From NCBI RefSeq assembly GCF_954871325.1, contig NC_088776.1, forward strand, positions 20,026,052-20,090,051: 64,000 nucleotides of DNA, in the 5' to 3' direction. Shown in pieces: positions 26,012 to 37,699 of this stretch. Below the pieces are notes generated by a model. That model did not search any database, was not told the origin of the DNA, and was given only the letters and a program-made list of their open reading frames with translations. How positions within the stretch are numbered: the stretch's first letter is position 1; every line of letters starts with the position of its first letter. The translations under genes were made by a program, and so were the position numbers. The stretch is from Gordionus sp. m RMFG-2023 (lineage: Eukaryota > Nematomorpha > Gordioida > Chordodea > Parachordodidae).

Positions 26012-26470
26012 TATGTTGAGGGCATGACAGTCATACCCATCAAGACAAAAAATGAATAATTTAAATCTAAAGATATTTAAATTAGATTTTATTTGATACC
26101 CATATCGATATTTTGTGGTGATAAAAATATTCCTGACCCCCCAAGACCTAGACCCGCCCTCTATGCGTGATTATTATTATTACAATAAAAAAATATTTTT
26201 ATTAGCTTTTATTTGATACCCATATCAAAAAATTTTATTTTTTACCCTACCCCCTCTATACACCCCCCCCCCAACCACCCTCAGACCAAGTCATACCCAT
26301 CCAGACCAAGAATGAAGACTTTCTGTCAAACCACATTAAAATGAGCATTTATTTGATACACATATTGAGAAAAGATTATTGTGACAAACGCTACACACCT
26401 CAAACTAAAGAAATCGCACCCAGTCTAGAACTAAGAATGAAGACGGACTGACAAACCATAACTAAATGTT
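26012..26470. repeat. GATACCCATAT repeat element, copy 1
   Basis: It starts at the TA after copy B with TGTTGAGGGCATGACAGTC. Several imperfect units follow, containing TTTATTTGATACCCATATC, GTGGTGATAAAAATATTCC, CAGACCAAG and C-rich runs. The reverse complement of this order recurs at 28980-29390 and a partial copy lies at 29470-29600, in the centre of the palindrome. No coding potential was found. It may be the internal portion of the palindromic Tc1-like relative, whose isolated arm follows at 26471-26819. Confidence 0.7.
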
Positions 26471-26819
26471 AAGAAAAAAATTGAGAAAAGTTTATATATT
26501 TTGTTAGAAAAGATTACGATTTTCCTTTTTAGAAATCGCGGAATTTTCCGAATTAGAATAAGATTCATGGATTGACTAAACCTTTTCCTTTACTTTAGGG
26601 AATTTTCCTATTTCGATTGACACTTTTCCTTTTTTGATTGGACCTTTTCCTTTTTTGTTTGACACTTTTCCTTTTTTGAATTGGAAGCTTTTCCTTTTTT
26701 GTTTGACACTTTTCCTTTTTTGATTGGACTTTTTCCTTAACCTTTGGGACTTTTCCTTTTTTGATTGAACCTTTTCCTTTTTTGATTGGGACTTATCCTT
26801 TTTTGGATGGGAAACCCTG
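26471..26819. mobile_element. Tc1/mariner-like copy C: right arm only
   Basis: It is a degenerate run of the CTTTTCCTTTTTTGATTGG repeat (about 14 units) ending GGATGGGAAACCCTG at 26819, followed by TA. With the preceding repeat at 26012-26470 it has the same order as the right half of element D. It interrupts or truncates the 5' side of LINE copy 2. Confidence 0.75.
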
Positions 26820-26821
26820 TA

Positions 26822-29800
26822 TAATCTTTTTTAAATTCTTATTTAAAATTATCAAAAATGGGAAGAACTAATTAAAACAGTTTTATCTTTTAATAAAAAC
26901 TCTGCAGGGGGAATTGACGGTTTTCGCCCCTCTTATTTCCAGTTTTTAATTAACCCTAAAAATCCTTATCAATATTAATTTGTAAATTCATTGGCAATAC
27001 TTAGTGAAAATATTGAACAATGATTTACCTAGTCCAGTTCACCAAATTCTTTTTGGCGCAAGATTAATTGCCTTTTCTAAGCCTGATGGTGGAGTTCGGC
27101 CAATTGCAATAGGGTCTTTTTTTAGGAGACTATTAGCTAAGATAATCGTTGAGCGCATCAAACCTGATAAAAATATTCCAAACATATCAACTAGTCTTTG
27201 GTATTAAAGGGGGGATGCGAAATAGCCGCTTACTCTCTTCGCATATATATCGAAGATCCTCCTCCAGTCGCCGTAGTCTGTAAGCTTGATTTTAAAAATG
27301 CTTTTAATATCCAGAAAAGCATTTTTGAACATTTTTTATGAAAAATTACCAGTTTATGCAAGATTTATTGAACAGTCTTATGGCTGTAGAACCCCTCTCA
27401 AATTCGGGGAATATACAATTCCATCTGACGAAGGTATTCAACAAGAAGACCCTTTGAGCCCTCTGATCTTTAGTTTAGGTATACATAACCTAGTTCATTG
27501 TCTAAAATCCTTTTCTAATTTAGATTTAAACATATGGTATCTAGATGATGGTACCATTTGCGGACCTTCTAAAAATATTCTAGCAATAGAATATATAGAG
27601 AAGAATTCTCTAATCATAGGCCTTACTCTAAATAAAGCTAAATCTGAAATATGCTTTTTAAATTCAAATACTCTCGAAGTCCAAGGTTTAAAATCATTAA
27701 AAAAAGTGAAATTAATCTTCTATAAGCAGTTTTTCCAACTGTGAGGTGTTCGTGGAAAATTTTTTCGAAGGCTTATTAGGACTTGAAACTATTTTAAAAA
27801 AAATTCCTTCACACCAGAGCTTTTTTTTTTCTTTTAAAAAAATATTTATTTTTACCAAAGATTTTAAATATTTTTAGATCTTCTTCCTTTTTTTTAAATA
27901 ATGAAATTGTTAATCGTGTTCATGAATTTTTTAGAAGTTTATTAGAAAATATTTTAAATATTAAATTAGAAGATTTTAATTGGGGTTTCTCACAAAAACT
28001 CTCGAAAAGGGTGGTTTAGATTTACAGGGTTTCCCATTCAAAAAAGGAAAGTCACAATCAAAAAAGGAAAAGTTTCAATCATAAAAGGAAAAGGTCCGAT
28101 CAAAAAAGGAAAATGTCCGATCAAAAAAGGAAAAGATTCAATCAAAAAAGGAAAAAGTCCAAACAAAAAAGGAAAAAGTCCAAACAAAAAAGGAAAAGTG
28201 TCAATCAAAGAAGGAAAATAAGAAAGGAAAAAGTCCGATCAGAAAAGGAAAAGTGTCAAACAAAAAAGGAAAAGTGTCAAACAAAAAAGGAAAAGGTCCA
28301 ATCAAAAAAGGAAAAGTGTCAATCGAAAAGGAAAATTCCCAAAAGAAAAGGAAAAGTGTCAATCAAAAAAGGAAAATTCCCATTCAAAAAAGGAAAATCG
28401 TAATTTTTTAAAATTTTTTTTAAAAAAAATTATAAATAGTTTAATTTTTCTTAAATTTTATTTATTTTTGTCATTCCTTCTTATTTTATTTCTAACTTTT
28501 TGCCATTTCTTTACTTTATTTGTATCTTTTCTCAATTTATTTTTCTTACTATATATTTTCTCAATTTTTTTTCTTCTCATTTTTGATAATTCTTTTGTAT
28601 TTTTAAAAATAATTTATAAATTTAGGTCCATTATTTTAACAATTCTTTACGTTTTTTTTTCATCATACATATGTCGTAATTTTTAAAGGGATTATAACTA
28701 TAATATCCGGGATCTTCATAGGATTTAAAGTGATAAAATTTCAATTTTTTAAAGGATAAAGAACTATACGGCATTATCACGTTTGAACCATGATATAGAA
28801 GAATCTTATTTTAAAAAGCGTTTTTCGCGCGTTTCGTTTTTTAATTTTATTGTTATTCATTAATTGTCAATGTTGTTTTTTTTTGGCCTTATGAATTAAG
28901 ATATATCTAACATAGGGTATCAATCGATAGCTAATCAAAAGATCTATTCAACTGGAATTCAATCTCTCCCCCATAATGGGCTGGTTTAGGTCTTGGGAGG
29001 TCCGAAATATTTTTATCAAAACAAAATATCGATATGGGTATTAAATAAAAGCTAAATTTAATATGGTTTGACTGAAAGTCTTCATCCTTGGTCTGGATGG
29101 GTATGACTTGGTCTGGGTGTGGAGAGGAGGTGTATGGAAGGGGGGGGGTGTAAAAAATATTTTTTTGATATGGGTATCAAATAAAAGGTAATAATAATAG
29201 TTTTTTATTGTAATAATAATAATCACTCATAGAGGGCGGGTCTAGGTCTGGGGGGGGGGGGTCAGGAATATTTTTATCACCACAAAATATCGATATGAGT
29301 ATCAAATAAAAGCTAATTTAAATATTTTTAGATTGAAATTATTCATTTTTTTTCTTAATGGGTATGACTGTCAGGCCCTCAACATATTAACAATATGTCT
29401 AGTTGGATAGAATTTACAGAAATAAAAGAGAATGATGATAAAACAATTTTTTAAATCTATTTTCGGTTCCACAGTCATACCCATCAAGACAAAAAATGAA
29501 TAATTTTAATCTAAAGATATTAAAATTAGCTTTGTTTGATACTCATATCGATATTTTGTGGTGATAAAAATATTTCTGACCCCTAAGACCTAGACCAGCC
29601 CATTATAGGGGAGAGATTGACTTCCAGTTGAATAGATCTTTTGATTAGCTATCGATTGATACCCTATGTTAGAAATATCTTATTTCATAAGGCCAAAAAA
29701 AACAACATTGAAAATTAATGAATAACAATAAAATTAAAAAACGAAACGCGCGAAAAACGCTTTTTAAAATAAGATTCTTCTATATCATGGTTCAAACGTG

Positions 29801-31410
29801 GTAATGCTGTATAGTTCTTTATCCTATAAAAAATTGTAATTTTAAAGGGATCCCTTTAAATCCCGTGAAGATCCCGGATAGTTATGATCCCTTTAAAAAT
29901 TACGACATATGTATGATGAAAAAAAAAACGTAAAGAATTGTTAAAAAAATGGACCTAAATTTATAAATTATTTTTAAAAATACAAAAGAATTATCAAAAA
30001 TAAGAAGAAAAAAAATTGGGAAAAAATATAGTAAGAAAAATAAATTGAGAAAAGATACAAATAAAGTAAAGAAATCGCAAAAAGTTAGAAATAAAATAAG
30101 AAGGAATGACAAAAATAAATAAAATTTAAGAAAAATTTTAAAATTTATATATTTTTTTAAAAAAATTTAAAAAAATTACGATTTTCCTTTTTTGATTTGA
30201 CACTTTTCCTTTTCTTTTGGGAATTTTCCTTTTTCGATTGACACTTTTCCTTTTTTGATTGGACCTTTTCCTTTATTGTTTGACACTTTACCTTTTTTGA
30301 TTGAACCTTTTCCTTTTTTGTTTGACACTTTTCCTTTTTTAATAGGACGTTTTCCTTTCTTTTTGGGAATTTTCCTTTTTTGATTGACACTTTTCCTTTT
30401 TTGTTTGGACCTTTTCCTTTTTTGATTGAACCTTTTCCTTTTTTGTTTGGACCTTTTCCTTTTTTGATCGGACCTTTTCCTTTTATGATTGAAACTTTTC
30501 CTTTTTTGAATGGGAAACCCTGTATATCCTTTAAATCTTATATCTCTTTCCTCATTTTTGGCATCGCGTTTGATGAATAACGCCATGATATCTTTTTTTT
30601 ATCTCTCCTAAAGATAACCCTTTAAACTCAGCCTTGACAGTCTGGGTATCTTTAGCTCCACCTGAAGCTGTTTTACCCACAATCTTAACACACCAATCTA
30701 TTTTTGAACCTTTAATTAAAAAATTTTTTAAAATAATCTCATCAAACCCCCCTTTGGAATATATTCAACTATTACAGAATGCTGACTGTACTAGTGGTTA
30801 TGAATGATTGGAAGCATTACCAAGTCGTAACCTAGGTAACCTCTTATCAGATGAACAACTAAGAGTTGCCATAGCCATCGACTTGGATGTAACATTTTTC
30901 AACCACATACATGCATCAAATGTAAAATATTAGTTGACCCCAAAGGGAGACATGGTCTAAATTGTATATATAGGCAAGGCAGGCATGCAAGGCATGCAGC
31001 AATTAATTTAGCTATTAGCCATTCTCTTACCAGGGCCCGAATACCCAAAGATCCTGGAGCCTACAAATTTATCATTAGATGATGGCTTAAGACCAGATAG
31101 CTTAACGTCCGTGCCTTGGTCTTTAGGGAAATCCTTAATTTCGGACTTCACATGCGTATCTTCTTTCCCAAAAAATTTAAATTCTAATCCGGTTGATATA
31201 GCCGAGAAAAAAAAACAATGAAATATTACAAATTCACAAATTATATTTTTACACCGATCGTTATCTCTTCCCTTGGACATATGCCAAGTGGAACTTTAAA
31301 ATTCTTAAAAAATATAGGCGATAAAGTAAAAGTCCTTACATCAGAACCAAAAGAATACTATTTTTTTAAAACAAAACCTACAAATAACTATTTTAAAATA
31401 TAACTATTCA
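26822..31410 (+). pseudogene. LINE relic, copy 2, split by a palindromic DNA element
   Basis: Blocks in order: SAGGIDGFRPSYFQFLI (26905), VHQILFGARLIAFSKPDGGV then RPIAIG (27040-27110), DEGIQQEDPLSPLIFSLGI (27430-27490) and the catalytic WYLDDGTI (27535). A block matching KGGLDL is cut at 28024 by element D. The gene resumes at 30523 with LPSRNLGNLLSDEQLRVAIA (30820) and KGRHGLNC then [14 protein letters not shown] (30940-31020). Next are [20 protein letters not shown] (31080-31140) and PSGTLKFLKNIGDKVKV (31285). It is the same family as 7170-9395. The C-terminal R-P-D block suggests a restriction-like endonuclease. Several frame breaks and 5' truncation show it is dead. Confidence 0.87.
28025..30522. 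mobile_element. Element D: 2.5-kb palindromic (foldback) relative of the Tc1-like family
   Basis: The ends are CAGGGTTTCCCATTC and its exact inverse, flanked by TA (28023-28024, 30523-30524). The arms are about 1.05 kb each (28025 to about 29107, and about 29470 to 30522). They match through the 20-bp minisatellite, the TTTTTCATCATACATATGTCG segment, the GCGTTTTTCGCGCGTTTCG segment and part of the GATACCCATAT repeat. The unique centre is about 360 bp. There is no transposase; movement would need one in trans, such as that of copy B. It inserted into LINE copy 2, whose sequence continues on both sides. Close similarity of the arms suggests young age or ongoing arm homogenisation. Confidence 0.9.
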
Positions 31411-31489
31411 CGTTTTTTGGGAACTTGTAGTCCCACCTCCGTTTTTATAAAATAATGTTTTATTTTATTTTATATTGAATTGTTATCTA

Positions 31490-32205
31490 TGTTTTTTTTT
31501 TTAAATGAGAAGAAAAAAAATTGTGAAATGCTCAAAAAAATAAAGATTAAAAATGACTTAAAGAGATTGAAAAGGTTAGAAATGTATGTAAGAGATTACA
31601 TTGAAAAAATCATAAAAAGAATATTGTATGTATGATGAAAAAAAACGTAAAGAGTTGATAAAAAAATGGACCTAAATTTATAAATTATTCTTAAAAATAC
31701 AAAAGAATTATCAAAAATGAGAAGAAAAATAAATTGAGAGAAGATATAGTAAGAAAAATAAAAGTAAAGAAAATCGCAAAAAGTTAGAAATAAATTGAGA
31801 ATAGATCAGTAAGAAAAATCGCAAAAATTTAGAAATAAATTAAGAAGGAATAACAAAAATAAATAAAAATTGACAAAAAATTTAAAAAAATTCTTTCTTG
31901 AATGGGAATTTTCCTTTTTTGATTGACACTTTTCCTTTCCTTTTGGGAATTTTCCTTTTTCGATTGACACTTTTCCTTTTTTGATTGGACCTTTTCCTTT
32001 TTTGTTTGACACTTTTCCTTTTTTGATCGGACTTTTCCCTTTCTCTTTGGGAATTTTCCTTTTTTGATTGACACTTTTCCTTTTTTGTTTGGACCTTTTT
32101 CTTTTATGATTGACCCTTTTCCTTTTTTGATCGGACCTTTTCTTTTATGATTAAAACTTTTCCTTTTTTGATTGGGACTTTTCCTTTTTTGAATGGGAAT
32201 CCCTG
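31490..32205. mobile_element. Tc1/mariner-like copy E: right arm only
   Basis: From left to right it has the subterminal segment (TTGAAAAGGTTAGAAATG, ATGTATGATGAAAAAAAAC), then about 15 units of the CTTTTCCTTTTTTGATTGG repeat. It ends GAATGGGAATCCCTG at 32205 before TA. The order matches the right half of D and the inverse of A. The left half and any transposase are absent. It lies just past the 3' end of LINE copy 2. Confidence 0.8.
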
Positions 32206-34363
32206 TATCAACAAAATAGAATAAATATTTTATTAAAAAAGTAAAAATACTTTCAGATATTCTCCTTTAATTTTAAATATATTATGATTTTTATAGGGTC
32301 TATAATACTAAAAATTTTTTTTTTACTAATAACGCAATATATAATTATTTGTAATAACAAAATTTAGCAATTAATTATAACTTAAGAGCAAAATAAGTTG
32401 TAATAAAATGCGTAATCATAATTAATTAACCAATAAAAAATGAGAATTGATTTATTCATTTCAAGCTTAGCAATCTACAAGTTTAAAAAGTGCTACTATA
32501 CATTGTAGAATGAGGATAATGATAGGTAATTTTTCATTTGGATAGGTAATGCCAAATTTATTTATAACCTGTGCTCCGAAGCCTCAATTGACGGCAGCGG
32601 TTTTTCAATTTTTTTCATTGGCGTTCTACGGCGCGCCAATTTTGCCTCTAATAAACTAGCGGCGGCCGCAGCGTGTTATTTAAAAAATATTTTAATGAAT
32701 TTAATATATAATTCAATGTATACATTTATTTTTATAATTTATTTGAGCGCTCTTAGTTCTATCATTGTTAATATAGTTTAATTCATTTCTTAAATTATTT
32801 TCTCACTCCTATTTAAATTTATGTAATTTCTCATTCTCAATAATAGACTAAGGAATTGCATTTCTACTCAGATCAGAGTAACATAAAAAACACATTTTAA
32901 TAATATTCTATTGATTTATTAAAATATAAATTTGGGATGCAAGTATAATAAAAAGTAGAAATATAATAAATCAAAAATCAGATTTAGTAAAATTATAGTT
33001 GTCATGGATAAATAGTATTTTATCAAGATTTGTGGGACATAAAGAAGTCTTCGCATTGAGTATTAATCCAACGATAAAAAAATTATTTACTTGGGTGTAC
33101 TAATTGCAGGTATGCAAAAAACCTCCATAGCTAGATTAGCAAGCCTAGGTAGTTCCAGTCGCTTTTTTCATCCTCTTTTGGTATACTATATTGACTGAGC
33201 AAAAGATGGCATTCTTGATCTAGATCGCTAATGTTGGTATAATCGTTGCATGGAAGGGAATGTTTAAGAGCTATTTTAGTTGTATATGAATGAATGTTGG
33301 CCCATTATCTTAAACTTGAATCTCACTCTGTGTATTTCTATCATGCTCTAAGTTTTAAATGTCTAATTAAAAATTGCAATGATATTGTAGAATTCGAATA
33401 TATTCTGAAACAATTTTAAGGTTATGAAATATCGGATCAAGTAGTGTCCCTCTCCCTAATATCTAATGTTTAAAATATAATTTTATTAATAAATGTATAA
33501 TATAAAAAAAATTATTTGAAGTTTGTAAATGGAAACCTATGGTCAAGCATTTTTTGCATATTTTCTTTTAGGCAAATGAGATATGAGCAATCAGATTTAT
33601 TTATTTGTATGTGTTTCTTTTAACTGCGAAATAATAATCCTAAATTTATTTTTGATTCCATTTAGGAGGGAAGAAATTCCACCGACTCTCTATGGATTTA
33701 GTAATGAGTAAAGTTCGTTAATTATATCCATTCGTTATTAAAAGTTTTAAGTATTGATTTCCTATTTTATTTAGAATATTATTTATAGGAGTTGTATATA
33801 CAACTTACATTATGTATTTAAAGTGGTGTTTTCAATTACATTTACGTTTAATATTACTTTTTGACAAATTTTTCACTTAAGGCGAAAAGAAGATATATTT
33901 AGATTGTAATAATATATTAAAGGTTGTTAATTGTATAACGTGATTAGATACAATTGATTTACGATATATAAAAACCATCTTAGATTATAATTGGATATCA
34001 GTAATACTTTACTTTACAAAATTTGTTATTTAATAAAAGAATTTATTCCCATATTAATATTCATAAGATTGAATTGATATTTATATTCGTTTTCAATAAT
34101 AGGAATCTTGAACATTACGGATACTTTCTAGCATAATTAATATGCTGTGCCAGTGGGCAAGGCAATTTAATTTTTAAGTTCTTTGTATTAATTGGATCTG
34201 TTGGTGCAATGCAATTTATATTATCACCCTTATCAAAATGTTCAACAAGATATCGATTCAGAATCATCGATATCCAAAATACAGCCTGACTTATAAATTG
34301 ATTGCAGGTATTTAAAATTCAATTTCACATTCCAAATCAGCTACTCGATATCTGAGGGCTGAA
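32206..34363. other. Gene-free stretch with a GC-rich patch
   Basis: At 32570-32690 is a patch with GGCGCGCC and GCGGCGGCCGCAGCG words, unlike its AT-rich surroundings. A related patch, inverted, is at 35405-35475 (CCTGTGYKCCG shared), so the two may be ends of one old element. I recognise no exon in between. Confidence 0.45.
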
Positions 34364-34471
34364 ATGACTTCTCTAATTTTTTTAATCAGAATATTAATTC
34401 TAGCAACCTTTTTTATGTCATATGAAGCCCATGCCATACGCATAAATGATGCTCATAATCCCACAATCTGA
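34364..34471 (+). CDS. Hypothetical 35-residue signal-peptide-like ORF
   Basis: The ATG opens MTSLIFLIRILILATFFMS followed by YEAHAIRINDAHNPTI and a stop. A hydrophobic core of about 15 residues ends in AHA, a good signal-peptidase site form, with a short polar tail after it. It could be the first exon of a secreted protein or a small secreted peptide, but an AT-rich genome yields such hydrophobic ORFs by chance. No downstream exon, family or regulatory signal supports it. Confidence 0.2.
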   Translation: MTSLIFLIRILILATFFMSYEAHAIRINDAHNPTI

Positions 34472-34709
34472 CTCTTCTTTTGACATTAGCCATTTTTTTC
34501 TATATTATCGATCTCAGATAATATGATCTCACCAGTATATTTTTGCATCACATTTCTAGATGCCAGGCCTAAATATTTCATTTAAATCACGAAGACTAAA
34601 CGATATCGACGTTTGAAATGATCTATCCATAAGAGGGCTAGATCAGAATTTTGATCCAGAATCAATCAGATTTAAAACATCTTTATAGATGAATAAACAT
34701 AATCTAGTG

Positions 34710-35110
34710 CAGAAACCATCATGGGTCTGGCATGTGAGGTCATACCCGGTCCGGTATTATTATCATATTTTCTAGAGGGTCTGGGTTTTTTAAAATGGGT
34801 TTGGGCTGGGCTTGGGCCTAAAATTATTAAATTTAAATTTGGCATATTTAAAACAGTTGGTAACTTTAAAAAATATTACCATTTTCTTCTTCTAAATAAT
34901 AAATTTAAGTATTGTAAACAAAATGATTGCCTAAAAACACTTAAATATTGTTTATTTTCATTAAATAAAAAATTTAAAATTTTGAATATGGGCTTGGGAA
35001 TTTTTCTTAATATTAGATATGGGCCGGGCCAGGCCTGAGCCCTTAAAATATTTTTTATGCGGGCCTGGGACGGGCTTGGTCAAAAAAATTAAGGCCCATG
35101 AAGGTCTCTG
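34710..35110. mobile_element. 401-bp hAT-type MITE with perfect 8-bp duplication
   Basis: The left end is CAGAAACCATCATGGGTCTG. The right end, in reverse complement, is CAGAGACCTTCATGGGCC. The octamer ATCTAGTG flanks both sides exactly (34702-34709 and 35111-35118). The interior has GGGCTTGG/GGGCCTGG clusters separated by A/T tracts and no transposase. It is the intact type copy of the fragments inside the hAT element at 10063-14084. Confidence 0.9.
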
Positions 35111-35118
35111 ATCTAGTG

Positions 35119-36828
35119 CACCCAAACTAATGTTCCTATCAGGCAATTCTGATGAGGAATTAAATATCATATTCCTATTATTTCAGACAATTTATTTTTT
35201 AATAATCATTTTATTTAAATTACAAACCTTTAGAAATTCAGTTATTCCTTTATTGTTTATAGAATCTAGTCCTATTAGATTTTATATATTAAAAAGATAT
35301 TTAACAAACATCAAAATAATTAGAGCTGAATCAAACAAATTTTTGAACTTTCAAAATAGAATTTTATATAATTAATTTAATAAATCAGTTATATATTAAG
35401 TTTATACATTACGTGCCGCTCATCTCAATCGGCGGCTTCGGCGTTAATAAAATTACCGGCACACAGGTCTAATATTGGGGTATTTTTATCTGATTTACTT
35501 CCTATAGATTAATAATCCCCTTCTCCCCCCCTAATCTGACCGTTTTATAGTATATATTTGGATTTTAATTTGTTTAAAAAATTTTTTGCAACTTATAAAT
35601 CCTAGTTCTTAGGCTCTTTGTTAATTTATTTTTATAATTTATGCAATAATTTATTAATATAAAATATAATATAAAATATAATATATACAATATAAGAAAT
35701 CATAATAAGAAATCATAATAAGAATCAAAGCATATTATAATATTGTAATATGAAAAATAATTATTATATACAACTTTTCTTAAAAGAAATTCTTTAAGAT
35801 CTTACAGACTTTTATAAAAGTAAATAAATAATTTTTTTGTTGCAAATCATTGGCCTAATTTTTCAATTTGTTTTAGGCGATTACCAACGTTTTTGCCATT
35901 TATTTTACCATTGTTTTTATTAGTAGATCATATTTTAAAAATGAAAGAGAAATGAAAAACAATAAAGAAAGGGATGTTTATTTAAAAAAAACTTTTCGAT
36001 TAATTTTGGAATGCCTTAACATCCGTTTTATTACATTAGAAATTTTTTTGATAAAATCACAATTTGTTTCGAATTTTGGCAAACCAATCTTAAAAAGATT
36101 ACAATTTTCTTAATTTATTTAATATAGTTTTTTTTTATAAATATTAGTCTCCAAAACATAAGAAAAAAATTTACGTGACGAAACTTTATTGAAATTGTGA
36201 TAAGCTTTTTTTTAATGGAAAATTAAAAATTTAACCAAATTATTTTTTTATTTTTGAAAAAAAAACAATAATTAAAATTTATGAAATTTTATGAGTATAT
36301 GTAAGTATTATATTAATTTTACCAATATAAATAATAACAGGTCCGTATTTTAGTGTTCAGCATAAAATTTTATGTATGCATCATATTTTCAGTATTTTAA
36401 TAGATATGACATTAAATAATCCTTCTTCTATTATTTTATTTAAGTGATTTGTGAGTAAATATATTTTTATCTATAATTTAATAATTAGATTACCAGTAAA
36501 ATTATTTTATATAGTATTAAATAAATAAAAGCGCCACCATACGGATTATAATTTATATTATTTCTGATATATTTACATTAATAATTTAAACCATCTATTA
36601 TTAGATGAACATTAAATGAAATATAAATATTTAGCAAAGAAGTAGAATGTCTTAAAAATCAAGATGAGTTAAATTAATTCAATGATCTGTTACAAATACA
36701 ATATAAAAAATTATAGTATTATGTATAAAATTATATTGTCAAATACGTAATATAAAACTTTCCAAGAATTTTTTAATATATTGAATATAAATATAAAAAG
36801 ATTTCACTTCAAAAAGATTTATAATGTA
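35119..36828. other. AT-rich, gene-free stretch
   Basis: Apart from the GC patch at 35405-35475, only A/T-rich sequence and short ATAATA-type repeats (35640-35720) are seen. I recognise no exon. Confidence 0.5.
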
Positions 36829-36832
36829 CCAG

Positions 36833-36960
36833 AGTTGTTTAGGCAACCCGCTACCCTAGAGCGTTTTTTAATATAATTAATAGTATGCTACTTTAAAGAA
36901 AAATAACGGTAGCGTACTCCTTTATAGAGAGTAGCGCGCTACTTCGCTACTTTAAATATA
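36833..36960. mobile_element. hAT terminal fragment
   Basis: CAGAGTTGTTTAGGCAACCC is followed by repeated GTAGCG/CGCTAC words (CGGTAGCGTACTCC, AGTAGCGCGCTACTTCGC). This has the layout of a hAT end with subterminal transposase-binding repeats, like the GTTACCGTTACTC cluster at 10075. No opposite end was identified. Confidence 0.5.
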
Positions 36961-37699
36961 TAAAAAATATATAGAGTAGATCACGGATGGTTGGAACACT
37001 TTTCGTTCAAACCTGAATATATTCAATAATATTAGACTAATCTGAATAAATAAAGCATCTTCTGAATTCGAAAAGTATAGACTATTTGAAACCCCAAATT
37101 TGTAACATATTTTGAACTTAATAAAAAAAATTAATATAGAATTTAATATGGTACATAAAATAGCGAAGAAAATATCGTTTGATAAATAAAGCCGCGTCAA
37201 CTAAAAAAAATATGTAAAGATATTATTCATAATCTTAATAAAATTATTATCTACTGTTTTAAATTTAGAATGTCCACGCCTAAAAGTTCAGTGATTGAAA
37301 ACCTAGTCAAGTTTTGTTTTTGAACCTAAATTCAAAGCTGGTTCAGTATATTTAATATTAATAATCATATGTTTAGAACTTTTAACTATTTATTATTTGA
37401 TTGAGATTTATTAAATTTTTGGCCATCTTGTATATGGATGTTTGATTTTTATCATTACCCGTCTGTTTTGTGATTTGGTTTTCATTTCAAAGATTTGAAA
37501 AATGACAGTGAACCTTTAAAGTAAATATAATTTCTAAATTAAATCAAACGTAAATAATGACATATGCTTTATATTAAACTTTTTTTAAAATGATTTATAA
37601 ACTTTTTTCAATATTTAAATTTAATCATGGCATTTTTTTTAATTTGAATTTTCAAATTTTATTTTACAAAATTAAGATAAATAATGTAGGCGATTTAGT
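36961..37699. other. AT-rich, gene-free stretch
   Basis: I see no exon, inverted repeat or tandem repeat that stands above the A/T-rich background. Confidence 0.45.

Noticed and set aside
26012-29460. GATACCCATAT repeats as a possible coding or CRISPR-like array
   Set aside because: Units are irregular, spacers are not unique sequences of constant length, there is no open frame, and the genome is eukaryotic.
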